A DNA stretch of 64,000 nt, taken from Anaerolineae bacterium. GTDB lineage: Bacteria > Chloroflexota > Anaerolineae > 4572-78 > J111. The translations under genes and the position numbers were made by a program. This document shows positions 43,203 to 53,600 of this stretch, piece after piece. The notes beneath the pieces were generated by a model that worked only from the letters and a program-made list of their open reading frames with translations, did no database searches and was not told the DNA's origin. The stretch is from NCBI GenBank assembly GCA_023151115.1, contig JAKLJP010000023.1:1-64000 (forward strand), in the 5' to 3' direction. Within the stretch, counting starts at the first letter, position 1. Every line of letters begins with the position of its first letter.

Positions 43203-43298
43203 GTTTCCGTCGCTAAAACAGGTAACAAGGTAGCACGTAGCAAGTTTGCTACCCTGCTACCTGCTACCTTGTTACCTTGATCGTTAGAAAAGAATTTT
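43203..43298. repeat. GGTAACAAGGTAGC hairpin, copy 2
   Basis: AGGTAACAAGGTAGC (43220-43234) and GCTACCTTGTTACCT (43263-43277) are a perfect 15-bp stem, inside outer words like those of the copy at 38954 (GTTTCCGT on the left). It lies just before sucA. Confidence 0.7.
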
Positions 43299-43335
43299 TC
43301 TGGACACCTATACTTACAGCGATAATGATACCTCT

Positions 43336-46131
43336 ATGAATACTTTGCGCGACTTTCACGGACCTAACGCCGGTTATGTTTTAGAGTTGTACGAGCGTTA
43401 CCAACAGAATCCGGAGTCTTTAGACGCGGCCACGCGGGCTTACTTTAAGCAGTGGACGCCGCCCGCCGAAGATGACCTGACGGGGATGGCGGCTGACAAC
43501 ATGGATAAAATTGTTGGCGCGGTCAGGCTGGCCCAGGCTATCCGCGAGTACGGCCACCTGGCCGCTCAACTTGACCCGCTGGGGGGCGCTCCCCCCGGCG
43601 ACCCGTCGCTCGACCCGGCGGCGCACGGCCTGACCGAAGCCGAACTGCGCCGGCTGCCGGCCAGTCCCATCGGTGGCCCGATTGCCGAACAAGCCGCCAA
43701 TGCCTGGGAGGCCATCGAGGGCCTGCGCCGGGTTTACTCCAACACTATCGGCCACGATTACGACCACATGCGCACGCCCGAAGAACGCGATTGGCTGCGT
43801 TACGCCGCCGAATCCGGCCAATTTCGCCCCCCTCACGACCCGATTAACCCCCAGCAGTTGTTGGACCGGTTGACCCAGGTGGAGGTCTTTGAACAGTTTC
43901 TCAACCGGACCTTCCCCGGCAAAACCCGTTTTTCCATCGAAGGGCTGGACATGCTGGTGCCCATTCTGGACGAGATTATCGGCGCGGCAGCCGAGGACGG
44001 CATTTTTAACATTCTCATCGGGATGGCTCACCGGGGCCGGCTGAATGTGTTAGCCCATACCCTCAATAAGCCCTACAGCCAGATTTTGGCCGAATTTAAA
44101 GACCCGCTGCGGGGCCGCCATTTTATTATCCGTGAGGATTTAGGCTGGACCGGTGATGTGAAGTATCACCTTGGCGCACGCCGGGCGGTGAGTGACGGCC
44201 GCCCGGTGGATTTGGTGGTGGCTATCCCGCCCAACCCCAGCCATCTGGAAGCCATCAATCCGGTGGTCGAAGGGATGGCGCGGGCTTCGGATACACAGGT
44301 CAACAAGCCCGGCCAGCCCCATTTCAACCCTACTATCTCGCTGCCGGTGCTGATTCACGGCGACGCCGCCTTTCCCGGTCAGGGCATTGTGGCCGAAACC
44401 CTCAACCTGTCCCGCCTGTCCGGTTATCGCACCGGGGGCACTATTCACATCATCGCCAATAACCAGTTGGGCTACACCACCTTGCCCAGCGAAGCCCGGA
44501 GTACCTTGTATGCCAGCGATTTGGCCAAAGGATTCAAAATCCCTATTGTCCACGTTAACGCCGACGACCCGGAAGCGTGTGTCGAAGTGGCCCGGCTGGC
44601 CTGCGCCTACCGCCACAAATTTGCCAGGGATTTTCTGATTGACCTGGTCGGCTATCGTCGTTACGGCCACAACGAAGGGGATGAACCCGGCTTTACCCAG
44701 CCGCGCATGTACCAAAAAATCGAGCAGCATCCTACCGTCCGGGCGCTGTGGGCCAATGCCCTGGTTCGGCGTGGCTTGATTGAGGCGGCCTGGCCGGAGC
44801 GGCGCGTTCAGGAACGGATGACCGAATTGCAAGAAACCCTTGACTCGCTGGAGCCGACCACCGACCTGGCCGAAGTACCACCTGAAGCTCCACCGCCGGG
44901 CGCGGCCCGCACGGTTAAAACCGGTCTCCCTTTGAAGAAGCTGGACCACCTGAATACCGCGCTGCTGCAATTGCCGCCTGGCTTTAACCTCCATCCCAAG
45001 TTGCAGCGGCCCCTCAAACGCCGCCGCGAAGCCTTTGCCAAGCCCGACGAAGCGACCATAGATTGGGCCACCGCCGAACTGCTGGCCCTGGCTTCCATTC
45101 TGGCCGATGGAGTGGCGGTTCGCATGACCGGCCAGGATGTCGAGCGGGGCACCTTTAGCCAGCGCCATCTTGTTTTTCACGATGTTCAAACCGGCCAGAC
45201 CTTCACCCCGCTCCAGGCCCTGCCCCAGGCCAAAGCTGCTTTTGAGGCCCATAACAGCCCTCTCTCCGAAGCGGCAGCGCTGGGCTTTGAATATGGCTAC
45301 AATGTGCAGGCCCCGGAACGGTTGGTCATCTGGGAGGCGCAGTACGGCGATTTTATCAACGGCGCCCAAACCATTGTGGATGAATTTATCACCTCTGCCC
45401 GCGCCAAGTGGGGTCAGACGCCCTCATTGGTGCTGTTATTGCCGCACGGCTACGAAGGGCAGGGACCGGACCACTCGACCGGGCGGCCGGAGCGCTTTTT
45501 GCAAATGTGGGCGGAGACTAATATACGCCTGGCTAATTGCACTACGGCGGCTCAATATTTTCACCTGCTGCGGCGGCAGGCGGCGTTGCTGCAAACTGAC
45601 CCGCTGCCGCTGATCGTGATGACCCCCAAAAGCCTGCTCCGCCATCCCATGGTGGCCTCAACCCCCCGCGAACTGGCCGAGGGACGCTGGCAGCCGGTGC
45701 TGCCTGACCCGCAGGCGCAGGCCGAGCAGGTGCGCCGCCTCATTTTGTGCAGCGGGAAAGTGTTTGTTGATCTGGCAACCAGCGAGCAGCGGAAACAAAA
45801 CCCGGCGGTGGCCCTGGTGCGGTTGGAACAGATTGCCCCTTTCCCCACTGTCGAACTGGCCGAAGTGTTGAATAGCTATCTCCGCCTGGAAGAGGTGGTC
45901 TGGGTGCAGGAAGAACCGCGCAATATGGGGGCCTGGCGTTTTGCCCAGCCCTATCTGGACCGGCTGCTGGCCGGCCGCTGGCCGCTGTACTACCTGGGCC
46001 GGCCCGCCAGTTCTAGCCCCGCCGAGGGCTGGTCGGTCTGGCATACGGTCAACCAGGAGTTGCTGGTTGAGCAGGCGTTTAGCGCCGAAAAGATAACCGA
46101 GGAAGAGACCATTATTTTGGAGGAAGCGTGA
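43336..46131 (+). CDS. sucA: 2-oxoglutarate dehydrogenase E1 component
   Basis: Thiamine-diphosphate enzyme of the TCA cycle that decarboxylates 2-oxoglutarate and passes the succinyl group to E2. The 931-residue length is normal. The N-terminal E2-contact helix [16 protein letters not shown] is present. The active-site regions are [43 protein letters not shown] and [13 protein letters not shown]. The C-terminal part has [20 protein letters not shown]. Its TGA overlaps the start of sucB (TGATG), so the two subunits are translationally coupled. No E3 (lipoamide dehydrogenase) is in the window. Confidence 0.97.
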   Translation: MNTLRDFHGPNAGYVLELYERYQQNPESLDAATRAYFKQWTPPAEDDLTGMAADNMDKIVGAVRLAQAIREYGHLAAQLDPLGGAPPGDPSLDPAAHGLTEAELRRLPASPIGGPIAEQAANAWEAIEGLRRVYSNTIGHDYDHMRTPEERDWLRYAAESGQFRPPHDPINPQQLLDRLTQVEVFEQFLNRTFPGKTRFSIEGLDMLVPILDEIIGAAAEDGIFNILIGMAHRGRLNVLAHTLNKPYSQILAEFKDPLRGRHFIIREDLGWTGDVKYHLGARRAVSDGRPVDLVVAIPPNPSHLEAINPVVEGMARASDTQVNKPGQPHFNPTISLPVLIHGDAAFPGQGIVAETLNLSRLSGYRTGGTIHIIANNQLGYTTLPSEARSTLYASDLAKGFKIPIVHVNADDPEACVEVARLACAYRHKFARDFLIDLVGYRRYGHNEGDEPGFTQPRMYQKIEQHPTVRALWANALVRRGLIEAAWPERRVQERMTELQETLDSLEPTTDLAEVPPEAPPPGAARTVKTGLPLKKLDHLNTALLQLPPGFNLHPKLQRPLKRRREAFAKPDEATIDWATAELLALASILADGVAVRMTGQDVERGTFSQRHLVFHDVQTGQTFTPLQALPQAKAAFEAHNSPLSEAAALGFEYGYNVQAPERLVIWEAQYGDFINGAQTIVDEFITSARAKWGQTPSLVLLLPHGYEGQGPDHSTGRPERFLQMWAETNIRLANCTTAAQYFHLLRRQAALLQTDPLPLIVMTPKSLLRHPMVASTPRELAEGRWQPVLPDPQAQAEQVRRLILCSGKVFVDLATSEQRKQNPAVALVRLEQIAPFPTVELAEVLNSYLRLEEVVWVQEEPRNMGAWRFAQPYLDRLLAGRWPLYYLGRPASSSPAEGWSVWHTVNQELLVEQAFSAEKITEEETIILEEA

Positions 46132-47378
46132 TGGCGGTTGAAATTGTCGTGCCTGAATTGGGTGAATCCATTGTCGAGGCGACGGTATCCCGCTGGCTGA
46201 AACGGCAGGGCGAGCCGGTTAGCCTGGGGGAAGCAGTGGTGGAATTGGAGACCGATAAAGTCAACCTGGAGGTGCCGGCGGCCCAGGCCGGCATTCTGGC
46301 CAGCATCAAGCGCCAGGAAGGTGAAGACGTGCGGATTGGCGACGTGCTGGGTGTTATTGAAGCCGCGCCCGCAGTCAAAGAGACTCCCCCGGCCAAAGAA
46401 GCACCCCCGGCTCAACCGTCTGCTCCGGCGGGTGAGGCCGAAAAAGCCACGCCGCTGGCGAAACGGATGGCTCAAAGCGCCGGCCTCGACCTGGCTCAAA
46501 TTCCCCATCCGGAAGCGGAGGAGCGGATCACCAAAAGGGATGTCGAGCGGTATTTGGATGGGCAGAAGGAGTCTAAGGCTAAGGCTGAGGCTAAGGAAGA
46601 GCACCAAGAGACGAAGACTGAGGCTAAGCCAACAGCCAAAGCGCCGGATGTTTTGCCTGTGTCAACCGGGGATCGCGCCGGGCGGGAGGAACGGGTGCGG
46701 ATGTCGCGGCGGCGGCGGACGATTGCCCAACGTCTGGTTGAAGCCCAACACACGGCGGCCATGCTGACCACCTTCAACGAGATTGATATGAGTGCGGTCA
46801 TGGAACTGCGCCAGCGCCGCCAGGAAGCTTTTCAGAAGCGGCACGGAATTAAACTGGGCTTTATGTCCTTTTTTGTCAAAGCTGCCGTGGGGGCGTTGAA
46901 GCAATTTCCACTGCTCAATGCCGAAATAGAGGGCGACGAGATTATTGTCAAGCATTATTACGATATTGGCATGGCCATCGGGGCCGAAGAGGGCCTGGTA
47001 GTGCCGGTCATTCGTGACGCCGACCGGCTGACCTTTGCCGAAATCGAGCAGATGATTGGGCAGTATGTGGAAAAGGCGCAAAGCAACACGCTCTCGCTTG
47101 AAGATTTGCGGGGAGGAACGTTTTCCATCACCAATGGCGGCGTGTATGGGTCGCTGCTCAGCACACCCATTCTCAACCCGCCGCAGGTGGGCATTTTGGG
47201 TCTGCACAAAATCGAGAAGCGCCCGATTGCCTTAAATGAGCAGGTTGTCATCCGCCCGATGATGTATGTGGCCCTCAGCTATGACCACCGCATTGTGGAT
47301 GGGCGCGAAGCTGTGCAGTTTTTGGTGCGGCTCAAAGAGTTGATCGAAGACCCGGAAACCCTGCTATTGGAGGGGTAA
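46131..47378 (+). CDS. sucB: Dihydrolipoamide succinyltransferase (2-oxoglutarate dehydrogenase E2)
   Basis: A 415-residue E2. The lipoyl domain has its lipoylated Lys in [10 protein letters not shown] (near residue 43). A Pro/Ala linker leads to the E3-binding domain ([28 protein letters not shown]). A charged Lys/Glu linker (about 145-175) follows, then the catalytic domain with [27 protein letters not shown] and the active-site [13 protein letters not shown]. The ATG at 46131 overlaps the sucA stop; a GTG one codon earlier is possible. The context with sucA indicates the succinyl-transferring type rather than pyruvate or branched-chain E2. Confidence 0.95.
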   Translation: MAVEIVVPELGESIVEATVSRWLKRQGEPVSLGEAVVELETDKVNLEVPAAQAGILASIKRQEGEDVRIGDVLGVIEAAPAVKETPPAKEAPPAQPSAPAGEAEKATPLAKRMAQSAGLDLAQIPHPEAEERITKRDVERYLDGQKESKAKAEAKEEHQETKTEAKPTAKAPDVLPVSTGDRAGREERVRMSRRRRTIAQRLVEAQHTAAMLTTFNEIDMSAVMELRQRRQEAFQKRHGIKLGFMSFFVKAAVGALKQFPLLNAEIEGDEIIVKHYYDIGMAIGAEEGLVVPVIRDADRLTFAEIEQMIGQYVEKAQSNTLSLEDLRGGTFSITNGGVYGSLLSTPILNPPQVGILGLHKIEKRPIALNEQVVIRPMMYVALSYDHRIVDGREAVQFLVRLKELIEDPETLLLEG

Positions 47379-47421
47379 CAGTAACCAACGATAATATAAC
47401 TCAAGTTGCCATTAATGACAT

Positions 47422-48231
47422 TTATTTTGCTTCCCGCCAGACCGACCCCGGCTCGGCCATTTCGGCTACGATGTCGGAGGTGGAGATGAGGCCCAGCGGC
47501 ATGGAGTTGGGCTGGTCGGGGTTGACCACCAGCAGGCGGTGAATGAGGTGTTGGATCATCTTGTCGGCGGCTTCGCGCAGGCTGGCGGTAGGATGAATGG
47601 TAATGGGCGGATGCATCACGGCTGAAACCGGCTGGTTAGCCTGACCTGCTTCAAAAAAGGCCAACAGATCAAAGCCGGTGACAATCCCGACCGGCTGGCC
47701 CTGGGCCTCAATCACAACGACCGACCGGGAACGACGCTCGGTCATGGCCCGCGCCACGGCGGTCAAGGGTGTATCGGTCAGGCAGACGACAATTCCCCGC
47801 GACATCACCTCGGCCACGGTGCGGCGCTCGGTGGAGGTGTGGGCCAGGCTGGCCACCAGGTCGGAAACCGAAATCACGCCTACCGGCTGATCCTCTTCCA
47901 TCACGACGAGGCGGTGCAGGTGTTCAAGCTGCATTCGGGTGGCCGCCTGGCTCGCCGGCGCATCGGCCTCGATGGTGGCCGGCGGGCTGCTCATGAGGGT
48001 ACTAACGCTCATAGCGCGCATGGTTGCCAAATTAACAGCGTCGGTAGACAGCCATTCGCCGGTCAGCAGGTCAATATCGGAGATAATCCCCAGCAATTGA
48101 CCTGTAGTGTCGGCCACAAGGAGGGCATGCAGACGATGTTTGACCAGCAGGACGGCGGCTTCGCCCAGGGTGGTGTCGGGTGGGCAGGCAATCAATGCCG
48201 GACGCATAAGATCACGAACGAGTGTTGTCAA
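47422..48231 (-). CDS. Protein with four CBS domains
   Basis: A 269-residue cytoplasmic protein made almost wholly of two CBS pairs: MTTLVRDLMRPALIACPPDT, GIISDIDLL, GVISVSDLVASL, GIVTGFDLLAFF and GLISTSDIVAEM mark the repeats. CBS pairs bind adenosyl ligands (AMP, ATP, SAM, ADP-ribose-type molecules) and regulate partners. No effector domain is attached. TTG 48231 with AAGGAG upstream is used as start. It converges on sucB, so a regulatory link to the TCA cycle is only speculation. Confidence 0.88.
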   Translation of the reverse strand: MTTLVRDLMRPALIACPPDTTLGEAAVLLVKHRLHALLVADTTGQLLGIISDIDLLTGEWLSTDAVNLATMRAMSVSTLMSSPPATIEADAPASQAATRMQLEHLHRLVVMEEDQPVGVISVSDLVASLAHTSTERRTVAEVMSRGIVVCLTDTPLTAVARAMTERRSRSVVVIEAQGQPVGIVTGFDLLAFFEAGQANQPVSAVMHPPITIHPTASLREAADKMIQHLIHRLLVVNPDQPNSMPLGLISTSDIVAEMAEPGSVWREAK

Positions 48232-48250
48232 GGTTGAGGTCTCCTTACCC

Positions 48251-48342
48251 GACCCTCACCCCCTACCCCTCTCCCTGGCATGGAGAGGGGAGAATAAGTT
48301 TTACTCCCTCTCCCTTTCAGGGAGAGGGATGGGGAGAGGGTC
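48251..48342. repeat. GACCCTCACCCC/CTCTCCC palindromic repeat
   Basis: GACCCTC...CCCCTCTCCC faces GGGAGAGG...GAGAGGGTC. It lies between two minus-strand genes. The same words appear in frame in the restriction-modification gene at 39598. No target duplication was found. Confidence 0.75.
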
Positions 48343-48344
48343 AA

Positions 48345-49136
48345 TTACTTTACTTCATCCACATCTTTGTACCACTTGATTCTATCTCCCACGCGGGCGC
48401 GGAGTTTCCAGGCCAGGGGTTTGGGTTCGGCTTCGAGGCGGGCCAACACGGCATCTACTTTTTGGGTCACGGTGGCTTTGTCGGCGGCGGAAAGTTGGGG
48501 GTAGGTTTGGGCAATCTGTTTGACCTTTTCCAGATTCATGGTGGTAGTGCGCCACAGTCCCCAGTCGGCGGCGCACAGCCGGGCTGTTTGGCTCAGGTTG
48601 ATTGTTTCAGCGTCGCTATCGCCCAGCGGATGTTCCAGCAAAAGCATGATCGTGTCAATCAAATCTTTTTCGTTGATTTTGACAATCTGCATCTTTTCCA
48701 AAAGCATCTCGGCCATGGGGATGGTCGGCCAATCGGCTTCGAGGCGGCCATTCCAACGAATGACGTGGCAGAAGTCGAGTTTTTCATAAAAAACATCCAC
48801 GTGGATGCTGTTGGCGAGGTTTTCAAAAATGGCCCGGCTGCCTTCGGTCAGGACAAAGATTTCACGGTCTTCGGTATAGCCCAGGCCGGCCAGCATCTCG
48901 CTGATAGTTTTGGCCTGTTTACCATAGCCGGCAAAGTCAATGTCGGTGTAGGCCCGGCCCAATTTGGCCTGCAAAAAACCATACTGGGGGCAATGCACCT
49001 GAAAGGCCAGCGACCCCAGGAGGCGCAGCATTAAGCCGCCTTGCCGGGCCGCTTCGGTAATCCGCCACACCTCGGTTTCAAACTTTTCCCGCTCGGCGCT
49101 GTCTTGAGCGCCCATTCCAACTGCGTTGTTTGACAT
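48345..49136 (-). CDS. Putative nucleotidyltransferase-fold protein
   Basis: A 263-residue soluble protein without a firm family name. The segment LMLRLLGSLAFQVHCPQYG, then AYTDIDFAGYG, fits a nucleotidyltransferase core (Gly-Ser helix and Asp-x-Asp metal site). HVDVFYEKLDFCHVI could supply the third Asp. The C-terminal half is helical. Stand-alone proteins of this type are often annotated as nucleotidyltransferase family or AbiEii-like. No antitoxin partner is next to it. The start is ATG 49136. Confidence 0.6.
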   Translation of the reverse strand: MSNNAVGMGAQDSAEREKFETEVWRITEAARQGGLMLRLLGSLAFQVHCPQYGFLQAKLGRAYTDIDFAGYGKQAKTISEMLAGLGYTEDREIFVLTEGSRAIFENLANSIHVDVFYEKLDFCHVIRWNGRLEADWPTIPMAEMLLEKMQIVKINEKDLIDTIMLLLEHPLGDSDAETINLSQTARLCAADWGLWRTTTMNLEKVKQIAQTYPQLSAADKATVTQKVDAVLARLEAEPKPLAWKLRARVGDRIKWYKDVDEVK

Positions 49137-49360
49137 GGGTCTGCCTGGGATAGATAGACGGTAGACGGTAAACGGGGAAAACTCTGACTACTGATTACTG
49201 GCTACTGACTACTTATTGTAGGATGTTGACTATAGGGAACAGTTGCCAATTATAAGAGATGCAATGAGATTTTGCAAAACTGGACAGATTCTATATAATT
49301 GGCAGGCCCAATCAGTCAAAATCAATCATTCCTGTGCAGAATACCTTTTAGGGGTCTAGG

Positions 49361-50164
49361 GTGACCAAGGTTCTTATTCCGGCACAACGACGCAAACAAA
49401 TCCAGGAATTGCTGGAGCTTCATCAGGTGGTTCAATGCACCTTTTTGAGCGAAATGCTCCAGGTTTCGGAGGCGACCATCCGGCGGGATTTGGAATGGAT
49501 GGAAAGTCAAGGCGTGTTAGAGCGAACCCATGGCGGGGCGACGCTCAGCCGGCGTTTGCCGGTCGAACCGGAATACAGCCACAGCGCCCAGGCCCACCCG
49601 CTGGAAAAGCAGTGGATTGGGGCCAGGGCTGCCGCGCTGGTGGAGGATGGCGATACCATCTTTGTCAACAGCGGCACGACGGCCACCCAGGTGGTGCGGC
49701 ACATCCGCGACCGGGCCAGGGTAACGGTGATCACCAACAACGTCAATGCGGCCCTCGAAGCGCAGGACGCCGACTGCGAAATTATTCTGCTGGGCGGCTC
49801 CTTTCGGGCGCGGGCCAAATCGGTGGTGGGGCGTTTTGCTAACGAGGCCCTGCGCCAGGTTTACGCCAGCAAAACCTTCATCGGGGTGGATGGCCTGAGC
49901 CTGAAATACGGCTGCACCACCCCGATCAACGCCGAAGCTGAGCTGGCCCGGCTGATGATTGAGCGCACCCACGGCCAGGTGATTGTGGTGGCCGACCACA
50001 GCAAGTGGGGCATTGTTTCCAATTTTGAAATGGCCCGGCTCGACCAAATTCACCTGCTTGTGACCGACGAAGATTTTGAGACCCAGGCGCGGGTAGAACT
50101 GGCGGCCCGCTCCATCGAAACAATCATTGCCGGGCCGGAAACCAATGGACGCCAGTCAATGTAG
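49361..50164 (+). CDS. DeoR/GlpR-family transcriptional regulator
   Basis: A 267-residue repressor. An N-terminal DeoR-type winged helix (RRKQIQELLELHQVVQCTFL, VSEATIRRDLEWME, GVLERTHGGATL) is followed by a sugar-phosphate-binding DeoRC domain (DGDTIFVNSGTTATQVVRHI, TVITNNVNAALE, ADHSKWGIVSNFEMARLDQI). The GTG start at 49361 is six bases after AGGGG. Such regulators usually respond to phosphorylated sugars or polyols. The target operon is not evident, since the following gene is a phosphoesterase after a repeat-rich gap. Confidence 0.93.
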   Translation: MTKVLIPAQRRKQIQELLELHQVVQCTFLSEMLQVSEATIRRDLEWMESQGVLERTHGGATLSRRLPVEPEYSHSAQAHPLEKQWIGARAAALVEDGDTIFVNSGTTATQVVRHIRDRARVTVITNNVNAALEAQDADCEIILLGGSFRARAKSVVGRFANEALRQVYASKTFIGVDGLSLKYGCTTPINAEAELARLMIERTHGQVIVVADHSKWGIVSNFEMARLDQIHLLVTDEDFETQARVELAARSIETIIAGPETNGRQSM

Positions 50165-50512
50165 GACAAGCTGTTAGCTTGTCCAGTGGACAAACTGTAA
50201 CTGCTCAGCCCTAACCTGGACGAGCCAGAACCAAAAAGGAACACAGAGTTACGCAGAGATTTCACAGAGACACACAGAGAAGCGATAAAAATTCCTCTGT
50301 GGAACTTTGTGACTTCTCCGTGTCTCTCTGTGTAATAACTTCTTGCTCACTGTACAAGAATCTGACTCATAAGGTACTCATGTCATCCTTCGGCAAGCTC
50401 GGGACAGGTTTCGAGGCCGCAGGCCGACGCAAAGCATCTCTACAACGCTACATCGGCCTCGGAGATTTCTCCCTTCGGTCGAAATGACATGGCTGATCCG
50501 TAAGGAAGTCGC
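50165..50512. other. Gene-free, repeat-rich intergenic region
   Basis: It contains a 9-bp-stem hairpin right after the DeoR stop (GGACAAGCT...AGCTTGTCC, 50164-50184, a possible terminator). A long word-repeat hairpin follows (ACACAGAG...CTCTCTGTGT, 50241-50333), then the ATGTCAT-family repeat (50379-50491). No ORF is convincing. Confidence 0.65.
50379..50491. repeat. ATGTCATTTCGA palindromic repeat, copy 3
   Basis: CATGTCATCCTTCGGCAAGC faces TCGGTCGAAATGACATG, with AGATTTCTCC inside. About 30 bases of its left half (through GACAGGTTTCG) match the element at 34622. No flanking duplication is obvious. Confidence 0.75.
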
Positions 50513-51509
50513 ATGAAATTCTTCCAAAAAAAAGCCCCCCAAAAAGCTGACCCGCCTCTTTTTTGCCACCGACCTGCATGGCTCGCAGCGCACCTTCCGC
50601 AAATTTGTTAATGCCGGTAAATTTTACGAAGCCAACGTCATCATTATGGGCGGCGACATCCTGGGCAAAATCGCCGTGCCGATCATCCACGAAGGCAATG
50701 GGCATTACCGGGCCACGCTGCAAGGCCGCACCGAGCGGGTCGAGACTGAGGCCGAGCTAAAAAATCTGCTGGATAAAATTGGTATCCTCGGCTTTTACAG
50801 CAAGGTGATGGAAGCGGATGAATTTCAGGCGATCCAGTCCGACCCGGCGGCGATTGATGCACTGTTTCACCACTTGGCCCGCGAGCGGCTGGAGGAGTGG
50901 GTAGACCTGGCCGAAACTCGCCTGGCAGGGACGGGCATCAAATGTTTTGTCACCGGCGGCAACGACGATTACCCCGATGTGTTGGAGGCGCTGCAGCGCC
51001 CCGAGGCCCAGTCCATCTTTGGCTGCGAGGGGCAGGTGGTGCAGGTAGACGACGAGCATACCATGATCAGCATGGGCTTCAGCGGGCCGACTCCCTGGCG
51101 CACCCCCCGCGAAGTGTCCGACGAGGAGTTGGGGGTGATGATCGAGCAGATGATTGGCCAGGTGGCCGACATGAGCCACTGCATCTTCAATTTCCACGAC
51201 CCGCCGGTTGACTCCACCCTCGATACCTGCCCGATGCTGGATTGGAACACCGACCCACCCAGCCAGATTGTGCGCGGCGGCCAGTTGGTGTTGTTTGGGG
51301 CCGGCAGCGCCTCGGTGCGGCGGGCCATTGAAACCCACCAGCCGCTGCTGGGACTGCATGGCCACATCCACGAATCGCCGGGGGTGATAAAAATTGGCCG
51401 GACCACCTGCATTAATCCCGGCAGCGAGTACGGTGAGGGCATTTTGCGGGGCTGCCTGGTCACCCTGAGCAACGGCAAGGTGGAAGGATATCAGATGACG
51501 ACGGGATGA
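50513..51509 (+). CDS. Metallophosphoesterase, frameshift at an A8 run near the start
   Basis: A calcineurin-like phosphoesterase. Metal ligands are in LFFATDLHGS, IIMGGDIL, CFVTGGNDDYP and GLHGHIHESPG. The ATG at 50513 (AAGGAAG upstream) is in a different frame from the domain. A stop lies just ahead of the domain frame, and no ATG/GTG/TTG exists before LTRLFFATDLHG. Dropping one A from the A8 run 50526-50533 gives MKFFQKKPPKKLTRLFFATD and a protein of about 331 residues. Transcriptional slippage, a real mutation or a read error could explain it. An internal start at 50646 would miss essential metal ligands. Confidence 0.8.
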
Positions 51510-51577
51510 GGCGAGGAGGCGAGGAGAAGTGAGGCGATGACGCGTCATTCTTCGCTTCTTCGCCTCCTCGTCTCATC
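51505..51577. repeat. Word-repeat hairpin overlapping the phosphoesterase stop
   Basis: GATGAGGCGAGGAGGCGAGG faces CTTCGCCTCCTCGTCTCATC with a CGCG-centred loop region. It overlaps the last codons of the phosphoesterase and may act as its terminator. Confidence 0.65.
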
Positions 51578-51660
51578 GAAAGGAGGGCAACCTGGGAAAA
51601 ATTGTCAACGGTCAATAATTAATTGTCAATGACAAATTATTTGATAAGGAGGGATCAACG

Positions 51661-53319
51661 ATGACTGTGGCAACAGCAAAACCTGAGGTCTTCACCCGTA
51701 AAGCTTCCGGCCTGGTGCGGGTGATGTCGCCCTATTCGGCTTTTGTCTATAACATTTTAACGATGGGTTTGATTTTTCCCTGGACTTATCTGTGGGCGCC
51801 GGGGGCGCTGCCGGGGGGCAACCTGTTCTGGGGCATTCTTCTGGCCACCCTGATTGAAATTCCTATCGCCTTTACTTATGTCTGGCTCTCGACGGCGCTG
51901 CCGCGCTCCGGGGGCGATTATGTATTTCAGAGCCGGGTTTTTGGCGGGGGCTGGGCCTTTACGGTGGTCATGTCCGGCTTTGTCATCTGGATTTTACAGT
52001 GGGTGGCGCTGTCGGGCTGGCTGGTCTCATATTTGGGCTTTGCGCCCCTGTTTCTGGGCCTGGGGGCAACCCTGGGCAGCGCCAGCCTGTCTAACTTGGG
52101 GGTCTGGTTTACCACCGCCAACGGGATTATTACGGTCAGCATTTTGAACGCCCTGCTCTCGCTTATTTTGTTGGTCAGCGGCTTCAAAAATTATGTTAAA
52201 TTTCAGCACGTGATGTGGTGGGGCACGCTGATCGCCTTTGCCGTGATGTTTGTGGTTCTCTTTGCCACGCCCCCCGACGTTTTTGTGGAGCGGCTCAATG
52301 CCTTTGCCGTGGCTTCCGGCGGCGCACCGAATTTCTACCAAACCGCCGTTGACGCCGTTACAGCCGCCGGGATTGACCTGGCCCCACCTTTCAGCCTGAT
52401 GGCAACGCTGCTGGTCGCCCCAATTGCCTGGACCTCACTGCAATGGGCCACCTATTCGGCCCAGCAAAACGGCGAAATCAAAGACGCCCGCTCCTTCAAA
52501 AGCCAGACCTTCATTATGGTCGGCTCGCTGGTGCTGACCGGCCTGCTGCTGGCCCTGCTGGCCCTGGGTCTGGAACGGGTGGCCGGGACTGAATTTCTCT
52601 ACGTGGCCGGGGCCGGCTACTGGTCGCTCATCCCCGAAGCGACGGTGAACGGCTTTTACTTGTGGCCCAACATTGTCGCCGTGGCCCTCACCGGCAGCCC
52701 GATTGTAGTGCTGATTATCGGCCTCGGTTATATTCTCAACTCTTTCCAGATTGTTTGCAACTGCTACATCGGCATGACCCGGGTGATGGTGGCCATGTCG
52801 CTCGACCGTTTATTGCCGGCCTGGTTCAGCCAGATCCACGAAAAATGGCGCACCCCGCTCAATGCGCACCTGGCCTACTTTATCGCCAGCATTCCGGTAA
52901 TTTTGGCCTACAACCTGGTGCCGGGCTGGGTCGGTTTGACTCTGGGCGTCACCTTTGGCTGCGGCTATGTGTTTGTGGTCTCCTGCCTGGCCGGGGCGCT
53001 GCTGCCTTACCGGGCCAAAGAGTTGTACGAGGCTTCGCCTGGCTCTCGCTATAAGCTGGGCGGCATCCCTCTGGTAACAATCTTGGGGATTATCGGCGGG
53101 GTTCTGGGGACCATCATGGTGTTGGCCTTTCTGTTCTCGCCGACGCTGGGCGTGTTGGGTAATTGGAATTTTGAAGCCTTTCCGAGCAATTTGTGGGCGC
53201 AGATCATCGCTTTTGCCATTATCCTGGTTTCAGCGGCGTGGTATTGGCTGGCCAAAAGCGCTCAAAAATCTCGCGGCATCAATGTCGAATATGCCTTCAA
53301 GGAGATCCCGCCGGAATGA
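51661..53319 (+). CDS. APC-family amino-acid permease
   Basis: A 552-residue membrane protein with about 12-14 helices. The amino-acid/polyamine/organocation pattern is visible: a helix-1 break region (SPYSAFVYNILTMGLIFPW) and the conserved second segment STALPRSGGDYVFQSRVFGG. A large external loop lies around 195-240. Substrate class cannot be told from sequence, but the following gene is a sarcosine/dimethylglycine-type oxidoreductase. Uptake of an N-methylated amino acid is therefore a reasonable inference. The start is ATG 51661 after AAGGAGG. Confidence 0.88.
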   Translation: MTVATAKPEVFTRKASGLVRVMSPYSAFVYNILTMGLIFPWTYLWAPGALPGGNLFWGILLATLIEIPIAFTYVWLSTALPRSGGDYVFQSRVFGGGWAFTVVMSGFVIWILQWVALSGWLVSYLGFAPLFLGLGATLGSASLSNLGVWFTTANGIITVSILNALLSLILLVSGFKNYVKFQHVMWWGTLIAFAVMFVVLFATPPDVFVERLNAFAVASGGAPNFYQTAVDAVTAAGIDLAPPFSLMATLLVAPIAWTSLQWATYSAQQNGEIKDARSFKSQTFIMVGSLVLTGLLLALLALGLERVAGTEFLYVAGAGYWSLIPEATVNGFYLWPNIVAVALTGSPIVVLIIGLGYILNSFQIVCNCYIGMTRVMVAMSLDRLLPAWFSQIHEKWRTPLNAHLAYFIASIPVILAYNLVPGWVGLTLGVTFGCGYVFVVSCLAGALLPYRAKELYEASPGSRYKLGGIPLVTILGIIGGVLGTIMVLAFLFSPTLGVLGNWNFEAFPSNLWAQIIAFAIILVSAAWYWLAKSAQKSRGINVEYAFKEIPPE

Positions 53320-53445
53320 TGGGGGAAAAGTTGGAAGGTCGGAAGGTTGGAGGTTGGAAGGTTGATAGACAGCCTTCCGGTCTTCCATTCTTCCAAAATA
53401 CGTTCTAATTTACCCAACCTTCATTCAAGGCGCGATCACACCCTG

Positions 53446-53478
53446 GGCCGGAGATCAATGGCGCTCTCCGGCCTTATT
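53446..53478 (+). terminator. Hairpin terminator
   Basis: GGCCGGAGA and TCTCCGGCC form a perfect 9-bp stem followed by TTATTATT. It lies 127 bases after the permease stop, between word-repeat sequences (GGAAGGTTGGAGG near 53330, CTATCTTCCATC near 53550). Confidence 0.6.
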
Positions 53479-53600
53479 ATTAATGGCCCACAGACAGACA
53501 CAGATGAGAAGAGGGATAGAAGCTGTTAGACAAGTACCATCTTCCATCCTCTATCTTCCATCTTCTATCTTCTATCCACATCAGATAACGGGAGTTCTGG

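Larger units (their letters stand above)
42729..43335. other. Gene-free intergenic region
   Basis: No ORF, tRNA or known RNA is recognisable. It contains the divergent leaders of the dodecin remnant and sucA, an AT-rich stretch at 42740-42800, one mini-element (43040-43132) and one hairpin repeat (43203-43298). Confidence 0.6.

Noticed and set aside
44140..45369. A 409-codon open frame on the minus strand
   Set aside because: It is the antisense shadow of sucA in GC-rich DNA, and has no ribosome site or family pattern.
46560..46650. Repeated AAGGCTAAGGCTGAG as a possible inserted repeat in sucB
   Set aside because: It encodes a Lys/Ala/Glu-rich flexible linker, which is normal between the E3-binding and catalytic domains of E2 proteins.
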